A DNA stretch of 8,319 nucleotides from positions 1 through 8,319 of the forward strand of contig CAKVFO010000147.1 of assembly GCA_934746785.1 (NCBI GenBank), written 5' to 3'. The notes below the pieces were generated by a model. The model did no database searches, was not told the DNA's origin, and was given only the letters and a program-made list of their open reading frames with translations. The DNA is from an uncultured Clostridium sp. Lineage in GTDB: Bacteria; Bacillota; Clostridia; Clostridiales; Clostridiaceae. The translations under genes were made by a program, and so were the position numbers. Shown here in pieces: positions 1 to 6,625 of the stretch; position 1 is the first letter of the stretch, and each line of letters begins with the position of its first letter.

Positions 1-3000
1 CCTTAATAGATCCCCTGCTTTCAATTAAAGTATCTCTAATGTAATCTCTTCTTTCCATTATTTCTTCTTTAAGAATAATTAAATTTTCAATGATTTCGTT
101 TGTATCATTGCCATAAAAACTTAAAGAATCTCCTTCATTTAAAGATGATAAAGCAAAGGACTCTGAATCATATACATATATTTCAGTATTATTACAGCTT
201 TCCTTAACAGCTCTAGAAATAACCTTCATTAAGTTACTCTTTCCACTAGCTGTTTCACCAATAATAGGATAGAAATTAACTTCATCTAAATCAATTGAGA
301 TATATTCAAATTCATTTACATCAATTCCTATATAAATATTATTAATTCCTTCTGTAACTGGTTTATTCTTTGTATACTTTTCAATAGATAAAATGTCTGG
401 AATCATAGGAATTTCAGCAGCATTTCTGCCATTCCATTCAGTATTAATATCTTGAATCAATTCTTTAATACGGGTTGCTCTTTCACCTTCGTTTTTTCCC
501 TCAATAGGAAGAGCTGTTTGGAATTCACATACTTCATCTAATTTAACTAATCCACGTCCTTCATTTACACATGGTTTAATTTCTATTCTTCCAAAGATAC
601 TTCCATATTCACTATCATCAACACAATTTAAAGCAATACTTGTCTTAATATTTGAACTTATCTTGTATCTTATATCAGAAGTATTGCTTCCTGTAATAAT
701 AAAGCTTATACCTAAATTCGCACCATCTCTTGTAAATCTAGTTATGTACTCTTCATAATCTTCATAAAGTTCTAAAAAGGCTGCAAAGTTATCTATGATT
801 ACAGCAATATGTGGAAGTTTGTCTTGCTTTAAATCATTATAAGCACCTAAATTACTTACTCCAGCCTCTGATAAAAGTCTCTTTCTCTTAATAATTTCCT
901 TATCAATAAACTTAATGAAATTTTTTAGAAGTTCTTCTTCATCAGCAGTAACAACACCTCCAACATGAGGAGACTTTTCATACATCTTAAGTATTCTTGT
1001 ACCAAAGTCTAACATATATATATTAATTTCTTCTGGAGTATAAGTCTTCATCATTGAAGTAACAATAGTTTGAATAAAGGTTGTTTTACCTACTCCTGGT
1101 GAACCTATAATAAGCATATGACCATCTTTACTTAAATTGATACTTAAGTTATCTTGAATCTGCATTTTAGGATTATCAAAGATTCCTATAACAGGATTAA
1201 TATCCTTTTTATCTTCAAACCATTTTTCCTTATTAAATGTTCCTATAATTTCGTCAAGATATATTGTCTCCTTAAGTGGAGGCATCCAAGGCCCATTAAG
1301 TCTTTTAATATTATTTTCCTCTGCTACTTCTTCAATATAGTTTATAACTGCATCAAGCTGTGTTCCTAAAACCTTCTTACTGCTATCTTCCTTAGATGAA
1401 TAAAGTTCTCTTCTGCTTCCATCAATTAAAACTTCATCTATTTCAATTTCCTTCTTGCTTATATCATTATTTTCATATTTTTTAGCACCACTCCAAGCAG
1501 ATTGAAATAATTCAAAAACTTCATTATTACCAACTTGAAAATATGCCCTTCCTGCTTCCACTATATTGGCTGCTAAAGGTGTTTTAATCATCTCATTACT
1601 ATCATCTGTATCTTGTACCTTTAAACAAAGCTTAAACTTTGAGTTACTCCAAATCTGATCATCTACTACACCTGAAGGTTTTTGTGTAGCTAATATTAAA
1701 TGCACTCCTAAGCTTCGTCCTATTCTGGCTGTACTTACAAGTTCTGTCATAAACTCAGGCTGATCATTTTTAAGTTCAGCAAATTCGTCTGCAATCATGA
1801 TTAAATGTGGCAGTGGCTCAACTGCCTTACCTTCTTTAAAAAGTTTGATATATGAATCAATGTGATTAACATTATATTCAGCAAAGATTCTTTGTCGCCT
1901 TTTAAGCTCACTTTTTATAGAAACTAAAGCTCTATTTATCTGATTACCATCTAAGTTTGTAATTGTTCCTACTAAATGTGGTAAAGATGCAAACTGATTT
2001 GCCATTCCTCCACCTTTATAGTCAATGATAATTATACTTACATCATATGGGTGATAATTTATAGCTAAAGATGCTATATATGTCTGTAAAATTTCACTCT
2101 TTCCAGACCCAGTTGTGCCTGCTACTAATCCATGAGGTCCATGGAATTTTTCATGAAGATTTAAATAAACAACTTCATTACCTGCCCTTACCCCTAAAGG
2201 AACTGCCATAGATTCATATACCTTATTACTATTCCAATTTGTAATTATGGGAAGCTCATTTTCTTTATTAATTCCATATAAATCAAACAATGTGAAATAA
2301 CTAGTAAGCTGTCCCTGAGTAAATGAGTTCTTTACATATATAGGAGACATCTTTCTTGCAAAACCTTCACATACTTCATCTGAAATAGGATTAAAAGTAA
2401 TATCTTTAACATAGTTTGCATCTAAAACATCAATATATTTAGCATTGTGATTATCTATGACTTCTATTACCTTTTTACTTTCCTTAGGAATAAGTCCTAA
2501 ATCATCATATACAAATATACCTGTAGCTCCATACTGCTCAGTTGATTCTAAAATCCCCATTACAGGCTCATTCTCTATTAAATCCTTATCAGCAATAAAT
2601 ACAACATAATAAGGAGAATATATCTTCTTTTCATGTTTGTTATCTTCATCTTTTCTATTCTTTATTTCATCATATAACTGATTTAATACATTATGAGCTG
2701 ATTCTTTTGTATTTCCGATATATCTAAATTCCTTTTTATTACTCCATGTATGAGGAATCCATTTTAACCATTCCCATTTTTCCTCTTCTTCCTTAGGATA
2801 AATAGCTGCAATCTTGACTTCTTCATAAAAATGAAGTGTACTAATCTTAATAACAAGATTCTTAACAAGTTCAATTACATTATCTCTATCACCATAAATA
2901 CCTACAGGAAGTTCTTCTGTCAAGTTAATACATATAGGTACATCTTCCATCTTCCCATAAATCTCTTTAAGCTTTCTAGGATCATCCTTTAATTTATCCT

Positions 3001-4231
3001 TATCAATTTCAACTGTTTCATCTTGAACAGTAATATCAAAAGTTAAATCTCCCATACCTCTTCCAAGAGAAATATTTAAAAAATCATCATGGGCTGGAGT
3101 TCTTTCCCAAAGTCTTCTATTGAAGTTTTCTAAGAAAGATATACATTCCTCTGTATCAGGATTGTTATTTCTTATGCTCTCCATAAGAAGTTTTCTCTTT
3201 TCTACAATCTGTAATTCCTTCTTTTTAACATATTCTTTATATCTTTTATATCTTTTATATTGATTTTTCTTTCTATGATAAGACTCCATAAAATATGCTA
3301 AAAGAGCTACAAACACAGCTAAACCTGTAGTGGCAACTGTACTAATTATTGAGCCCCCTCCTGAGTTATTAGCTGATGAAACAGCAATTGTAATTACAAC
3401 AGTACCTACAAGAGGTAAAATAGTAATTAACAAATTACCTCCTCCATCCTTCTTCTCTTTATTGGGAGGTTCATCAATAATTATATCTTCTTGAGATATC
3501 CCTTTTAAAAGTCTTGGGGATCTATAAAAACATGGATAGCTTGAAGGGGACTCTTCCTTAATAATAATTTCTTCAAGTTTATTTAAACTTATTTTTTTAT
3601 TATTTTTAGACATATACATCTTAGTTGTTTTATATAAAAATTTGTATCCGCATAAAATAATAAAATCATTATCCTTAATTTTAATTTTACCTTCTACCTT
3701 TACTCCATTTAGATACAGCCCATATCTGCTTTTTAAATCAATTAGATAATCTCCATCACTATCCTTATTTATTTCTGCATAATTCTTATCAAGTTCATCA
3801 TCATCAATAATTATGTTATTATTGCTACCTCTCCCAAACTTAATTTTCTTCAAGTTTTCAATAGATACAACTCTATCAAAATCTTCATATTCTACTATAT
3901 AATCTAGAAAGTAATCAATTTTAAAAAGCTCATTCTTTGTTTCTATATCTTTTATAGTTATCTTATCTCCATTTGATATAATTCTTCTTGGCACCTTGAT
4001 ACCATTAACTACACAATATGTATTTTCTCCATCAGATATCTGCCAAGACTCATTAATCTTTTTAAATTCCACATTAAATCTTTTGTTTAAATCTAATTGA
4101 AGACTAATATTGGATTTTTTTGAATTTCCTAAATATAACAATTCTGTATCAAACTCATCAATATTGATTTCCTTATAAAAGTCTTCGTTATGTACAATTA
4201 AAACATTATTAAAGTTCTTCTTCATTTGCAT
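1..4231 (-). CDS. essC: EssC/YukBA-type type VII secretion ATPase (3' end missing)
   Basis: This is the membrane motor of a Firmicutes type VII secretion system, which drives ATP-dependent export of WXG100/LXG-type substrates. The frame is open from ATG 4231 to the left edge (1410 codons; family members have about 1480-1500 residues, so little is missing). Visible in order: two FHA-like domains (about 1-100 and 110-200; GRG at 133-135, LNG at 174-176), an RSPRLL stretch before the membrane typical of EssC, two membrane segments (about 267-287 and 295-315) joined by a seven-residue loop, a very basic juxtamembrane stretch, then three FtsK/SpoIIIE-type domains. Domain 1 has Walker A GTTGSGKS (705-712), DYKGGGM (737-743) and Walker B ending D815-E816. 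Domain 2 has GSPGVGKT (1043-1050) but D1147-N1148 at Walker B. Domain 3 has GETASGKS (1325-1332), and its Walker B lies beyond the window. The start follows AGAGAGGG by seven bases; a second in-frame ATG two codons later is less well spaced. The fused FHA-TM-ATPase architecture excludes a DNA-translocating FtsK. Confidence 0.96.
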   Translation of the reverse strand, partial: MQMKKNFNNVLIVHNEDFYKEINIDEFDTELLYLGNSKKSNISLQLDLNKRFNVEFKKINESWQISDGENTYCVVNGIKVPRRIISNGDKITIKDIETKNELFKIDYFLDYIVEYEDFDRVVSIENLKKIKFGRGSNNNIIIDDDELDKNYAEINKDSDGDYLIDLKSRYGLYLNGVKVEGKIKIKDNDFIILCGYKFLYKTTKMYMSKNNKKISLNKLEEIIIKEESPSSYPCFYRSPRLLKGISQEDIIIDEPPNKEKKDGGGNLLITILPLVGTVVITIAVSSANNSGGGSIISTVATTGLAVFVALLAYFMESYHRKKNQYKRYKRYKEYVKKKELQIVEKRKLLMESIRNNNPDTEECISFLENFNRRLWERTPAHDDFLNISLGRGMGDLTFDITVQDETVEIDKDKLKDDPRKLKEIYGKMEDVPICINLTEELPVGIYGDRDNVIELVKNLVIKISTLHFYEEVKIAAIYPKEEEEKWEWLKWIPHTWSNKKEFRYIGNTKESAHNVLNQLYDEIKNRKDEDNKHEKKIYSPYYVVFIADKDLIENEPVMGILESTEQYGATGIFVYDDLGLIPKESKKVIEVIDNHNAKYIDVLDANYVKDITFNPISDEVCEGFARKMSPIYVKNSFTQGQLTSYFTLFDLYGINKENELPIITNWNSNKVYESMAVPLGVRAGNEVVYLNLHEKFHGPHGLVAGTTGSGKSEILQTYIASLAINYHPYDVSIIIIDYKGGGMANQFASLPHLVGTITNLDGNQINRALVSIKSELKRRQRIFAEYNVNHIDSYIKLFKEGKAVEPLPHLIMIADEFAELKNDQPEFMTELVSTARIGRSLGVHLILATQKPSGVVDDQIWSNSKFKLCLKVQDTDDSNEMIKTPLAANIVEAGRAYFQVGNNEVFELFQSAWSGAKKYENNDISKKEIEIDEVLIDGSRRELYSSKEDSSKKVLGTQLDAVINYIEEVAEENNIKRLNGPWMPPLKETIYLDEIIGTFNKEKWFEDKKDINPVIGIFDNPKMQIQDNLSINLSKDGHMLIIGSPGVGKTTFIQTIVTSMMKTYTPEEINIYMLDFGTRILKMYEKSPHVGGVVTADEEELLKNFIKFIDKEIIKRKRLLSEAGVSNLGAYNDLKQDKLPHIAVIIDNFAAFLELYEDYEEYITRFTRDGANLGISFIITGSNTSDIRYKISSNIKTSIALNCVDDSEYGSIFGRIEIKPCVNEGRGLVKLDEVCEFQTALPIEGKNEGERATRIKELIQDINTEWNGRNAAEIPMIPDILSIEKYTKNKPVTEGINNIYIGIDVNEFEYISIDLDEVNFYPIIGETASGKSNLMKVISRAVKESCNNTEIYVYDSESFALSSLNEGDSLSFYGNDTNEIIENLIILKEEIMERRDYIRDTLIESRGSIK

Positions 4232-4238
4232 TATATTT

Positions 4239-4245
4239 CCCTCTC
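4239..4245 (-). promoter_or_regulatory. ribosome binding site of essC
   Basis: On the coding strand this reads GAGAGGG, seven bases before ATG 4231. It begins directly after the stop codon of the esaB-like gene (4248-4246), so the only space between the two genes is this site and its spacer. This suggests coupled translation and favours the first of the two closely spaced in-frame ATGs. Confidence 0.7.
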
Positions 4246-4491
4246 TTAAAGCAATGTAATCCTTGTTCCATCACAAACATTAAATTTTTTCAAATTATCA
4301 TTTCCCTTTAAAAATCCAATTGGATTCTCAATCTTCATATAATATCCAGAAATATTTATGTTCATTTCTTCTAGATTTAAGGATTTCTTAAGAGCTACAC
4401 TTATTTCCTTAACACTTATATCTATCGGTATTTGTAAATCTTTTCTTATACCACTGCCTTCAACCATAACTGTGACAATTGCGTTATCCAA
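4246..4491 (-). CDS. esaB: YukD/EsaB-type ubiquitin-like protein
   Basis: This 81-residue protein has the size and strand pattern of YukD/EsaB, the small cytosolic ubiquitin-like component of Firmicutes type VII secretion (79-80 residues in Bacillus and Staphylococcus). Its N-terminus IVTVMVEG forms a first strand, and ISVKEISVALKKSLNL resembles the ubiquitin helix. It ends DGTRITLL, matching the family's usual ending of the 'GDRLEIL' kind. There is no diglycine tail, as is normal for this family. The start codon is TTG at 4491, six bases after GGTGGG. The first ATG (codon 9) would delete the first beta strand, so TTG is the better start. It lies 17 bases after the CpaE-like gene and 14 bases before essC, and its place next to essC supports the call. 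In the family it is needed for secretion or its regulation; the exact mechanism cannot be read from sequence. Confidence 0.87.
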   Translation of the reverse strand: MDNAIVTVMVEGSGIRKDLQIPIDISVKEISVALKKSLNLEEMNINISGYYMKIENPIGFLKGNDNLKKFNVCDGTRITLL

Positions 4492-4497
4492 AACTTT

Positions 4498-4503
4498 CCC
4501 ACC
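4498..4503 (-). promoter_or_regulatory. ribosome binding site deciding the TTG start of esaB
   Basis: The coding strand reads GGTGGG, six bases before the TTG at 4491. No ATG or GTG in the same frame lies at a suitable distance, so this site decides the start. It lies entirely in the 17-base gap after the stop codon of the upstream CpaE-like gene. Confidence 0.6.
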
Positions 4504-4508
4504 ATTCT

Positions 4509-5573
4509 TTATAACATTAATTCTTGTACTATTTCATCCAAGTTTTCTTCAAACTCTTTAACTCTTCCTATTATATTTTTTAAATTTCCTGTCTTATCAA
4601 TTGATTTATAATAAGGAATAATTTTTATTATAGGAAGTAAATTTTTACTTATTATTTCTGGTATTACTTTTTCAAAAGTTTTATCATACTTATTCATAAT
4701 AAATTTAAAGTTATTAATATCATCAAATTGTTTAAGCATTTCATCTGTTTTATAAGCAGATAAAGCATCCTGTCCTATTATTTCAAATACAATTTCAGAC
4801 CTTTTTAATAAGTAGTAGTATTTACTTGAAAAACATCCTGGAAGTTCACAAAAGACAAAATCATAATATTTTTTCTCTGTAATTTTTTCAATAAGTTCCC
4901 TTATATCTTCTGTAGACATTTCTTCTATATCTAAAATACTATCTATCCGAGATAAATAATATAAAGACATATCATCATATACAGAAACTGCCTTATCAAA
5001 AACTTCGCTTATATTTTCCTCTCTTTGTTTAATACTTAAAATCACATCTGAAAAATTAATCTTTCTATTTTTACTTCTTAAATAAAAATCTATAGATTGG
5101 CTTTCTTCAAAACTTATATATAAAACCTTTGCTCCTTTTAAAGCTGTTTTTTCTGCTATAGATAAAGATAGGGATGTTGTTCCTATACCTCCTATTGGTG
5201 AATAGAAAGATATAACTCTAGTTTCCTTTTCATTTATGTTTTTAGTATTTTCACATATATCAATTATCTTCTTACAAATAGATTTTACTGATTGATATTT
5301 CTTTATTGCTAAAACTTCTGTTTTATCTGTAATATTATTGCTTAACAATATTACATTACTATCTCTTAAATACTTCTTTGAATCTTCATAAAAACCTTCA
5401 GATGATACAATAAGATCTATTTTAGAATTATTTTTCAAAGCAGATTCTAAAAATTCTTTTTTAGATATAGAAACAGCATTAATCTCTTTACTATATTCCT
5501 GCATAATATAATTAACTAAATTATTTAGATAGAACTCATCTTCATCTAAAAAAAGCAGATTATATCTCCTCAT
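4509..5573 (-). CDS. CpaE/MinD-like protein with pseudo-receiver domain and degenerate P-loop
   Basis: This 354-residue protein has the CpaE layout. Residues 1-105 look like a response-regulator receiver fold: an acidic patch DEDE at 10-13 follows strand 1, and NVILLSN at 73-79 fits strand 4. The phospho-acceptor position in DLIVSSE (53-59) is serine, so it is probably a pseudo-receiver. From about 118 a MinD/ParA-type domain follows. Its deviant Walker A reads SPIGGIGTTS (125-134), where the family has SP-K-GGxG-K-TT: both the signature lysine (now I127) and the P-loop lysine (now T132) are gone. The usual DxD after the next strand reads ISFEES (153-158), and the switch II motif reads CELPG (242-246) instead of D-x-P-G. 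ATP hydrolysis is therefore unlikely. In Tad pilus systems CpaE is a localisation or assembly factor; here the partner is probably the secretion machine. The gene starts inside the preceding gene (14-base overlap) behind AAGGAG. It is not a plasmid or chromosome partition ParA: no parB gene or parS site is seen. Confidence 0.8.
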   Translation of the reverse strand: MRRYNLLFLDEDEFYLNNLVNYIMQEYSKEINAVSISKKEFLESALKNNSKIDLIVSSEGFYEDSKKYLRDSNVILLSNNITDKTEVLAIKKYQSVKSICKKIIDICENTKNINEKETRVISFYSPIGGIGTTSLSLSIAEKTALKGAKVLYISFEESQSIDFYLRSKNRKINFSDVILSIKQREENISEVFDKAVSVYDDMSLYYLSRIDSILDIEEMSTEDIRELIEKITEKKYYDFVFCELPGCFSSKYYYLLKRSEIVFEIIGQDALSAYKTDEMLKQFDDINNFKFIMNKYDKTFEKVIPEIISKNLLPIIKIIPYYKSIDKTGNLKNIIGRVKEFEENLDEIVQELML

Positions 5574-6609
5574 TACATTCTTCTCCTTGGTTTAGATTTT
5601 TATCAATAACTATATTAAATATAGTTATAAATATGATAGCTATTACTAAAATTATAATTACTCCAGTTTTATTATCAGAATCTAAAACTACTGCGATTCC
5701 TACTAAGACTATAAATATAAAAACCTGAATCTTCAATAAACTTTTAATTTTCCTAGTTTCATTTAATGCTTTATCATATTCTTGTAATTCTTTAAATTCC
5801 TTATACTGAATATAGTCATCATCCTCTTCATCCTCCAAATCACTTTCAGAAAAACCTTCAAAAACATCATAGTTTTCATCTATAACACTAGCATATGTTA
5901 TCCTCTTTATTTTCTTTTCTTTTTCTAAAGCTGATTCTTCTTTTGTACTGTCCTCTTCTAAAACATCTTCCTTAATATTTTCATGTTTTTTCTTAGAACC
6001 GTATAATCTTTCTTCAAGATTTTCATGAGAATTTAACTTTTCATATTCTAAAAAAAGCCTTTCTATTCTATACAAAGTATTATTTCTGCTTATTAATCCT
6101 GTTATAAGTTTGCGTTCTATTATTGATAATTGACTTTTATATCTTCCTGCATCGCTAAAAATATCCTCAAACAATTCCCTTAGCTCATCTTCAATCTTTC
6201 TATCAAATTCTAAGTTTAAGGGGACATAAATCATGTATACAGATAGACTGCTCTTATCTAAATATATCTTGTCACTTCTGAATAATAGTTTTCTATTATC
6301 TAAGATGTACTCTTTCATTAAAGAAAACTTTTTAAAAATAATCTCTGAAATCTTTATTCTTTCAGAGATTGTTAACTTTTCATCTTTTAAATAATCATTT
6401 AAGCTCCAGAGGCTCCCACAACTGTAATTTAAACTTTTCTTATTATCTAGTTCTTTAACCTCTATATTAAGAAAGGATAATGAAGGATTATTGACTATCA
6501 TTTCTTTTTCATAATCAATAAGTTTAATTCCTTCATCTGCTTTTATACATACAATTTTCTTTCCTAATATAATTTCATCACTTATTATTAACATTGACTT
6601 CTTTGTCAT
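5560..6609 (-). CDS. DUF6382/EssB-like pseudokinase-type membrane protein
   Basis: This 349-residue protein probably occupies the EssB/YukC position of the secretion machine. Residues 1-195 resemble the DUF6382 domain of Clostridia, which is similar to the cytosolic pseudokinase domain of EssB. The recognisable core is SLNDYLKDEKL (69-79), then EYILDNRKLLF (100-110), then IYLD and VYMIYVPLNL (115-133). No kinase HRD or DFG motif is present. Residues about 196-290 form a charged linker with the acidic run ESDLEDEEDDD (255-265). Two hydrophobic segments, about 291-309 and 316-336, are separated by DSDNKTG and followed by a short acidic tail, giving a membrane hairpin with both ends in the cytosol. 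True EssB has one membrane segment and a large extracellular C-terminal domain, which is absent here. ATG 6609 follows GGGTGG by four bases. The gene lies 16 bases after the Ig-like gene and overlaps the next gene. The domain call rests on remembered family patterns; the membrane hairpin is seen directly. Confidence 0.65.
   Translation of the reverse strand: MTKKSMLIISDEIILGKKIVCIKADEGIKLIDYEKEMIVNNPSLSFLNIEVKELDNKKSLNYSCGSLWSLNDYLKDEKLTISERIKISEIIFKKFSLMKEYILDNRKLLFRSDKIYLDKSSLSVYMIYVPLNLEFDRKIEDELRELFEDIFSDAGRYKSQLSIIERKLITGLISRNNTLYRIERLFLEYEKLNSHENLEERLYGSKKKHENIKEDVLEEDSTKEESALEKEKKIKRITYASVIDENYDVFEGFSESDLEDEEDDDYIQYKEFKELQEYDKALNETRKIKSLLKIQVFIFIVLVGIAVVLDSDNKTGVIIILVIAIIFITIFNIVIDKNLNQGEECNEEI
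5583..5588 (-). promoter_or_regulatory. ribosome binding site of the CpaE/MinD-like gene
   Basis: The coding strand reads AAGGAG, nine bases before ATG 5573. It lies within the last codons of the upstream DUF6382/EssB-like gene, which fits translational coupling of these two overlapping genes. Confidence 0.7.
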
Positions 6610-6613
6610 ATAT

Positions 6614-6620
6614 CCACCCT
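6614..6620 (-). promoter_or_regulatory. likely ribosome binding site of the DUF6382/EssB-like gene
   Basis: The coding strand reads AGGGTGG, four bases before ATG 6609. The match to the consensus is imperfect (GGTGG rather than GGAGG) and the spacing is tight. It is the only purine-rich stretch in the 16-base gap and supports the first ATG over the one at codon 6. Confidence 0.5.
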
Positions 6621-6625
6621 GTATG

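Noticed and set aside
1154..1369. 71-codon open frame on the plus strand
   Set aside because: It lies wholly inside essC on the opposite strand, has no convincing ribosome binding site, and its hydrophobic, Phe/Ile/Tyr-rich composition is what the complement of an AT-rich coding sequence gives.
3237..3260. Tandem TATCTTTTA units as a regulatory or recombination element
   Set aside because: The units are in frame and encode the basic KRY repeat after the membrane helix, so protein coding explains them adequately. They are kept only as a low-interest finding.
1..4231. FtsK/SpoIIIE DNA translocase
   Set aside because: Three tandem ATPase domains, N-terminal FHA domains, a two-helix membrane anchor placed after them, and the adjacent YukD-type gene are the EssC layout. 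FtsK has four membrane segments, one motor and a gamma domain.
4358..4561. 67-codon open frame on the plus strand
   Set aside because: It is antisense to the esaB-like gene and the end of the CpaE-like gene, with no supporting start signal. The genes on the other strand are clearly real.
4509..5573. ParA/Soj partition protein
   Set aside because: The receiver-like N-terminal domain, the loss of both P-loop lysines, and the absence of a parB gene or parS-like sites argue against a partition role.
6610..6625. Internal promoter or terminator before the DUF6382/EssB-like gene
   Set aside because: The gap is only 16 bases, contains a ribosome binding site, and shows no hairpin or T-run. The other gaps are equally short.
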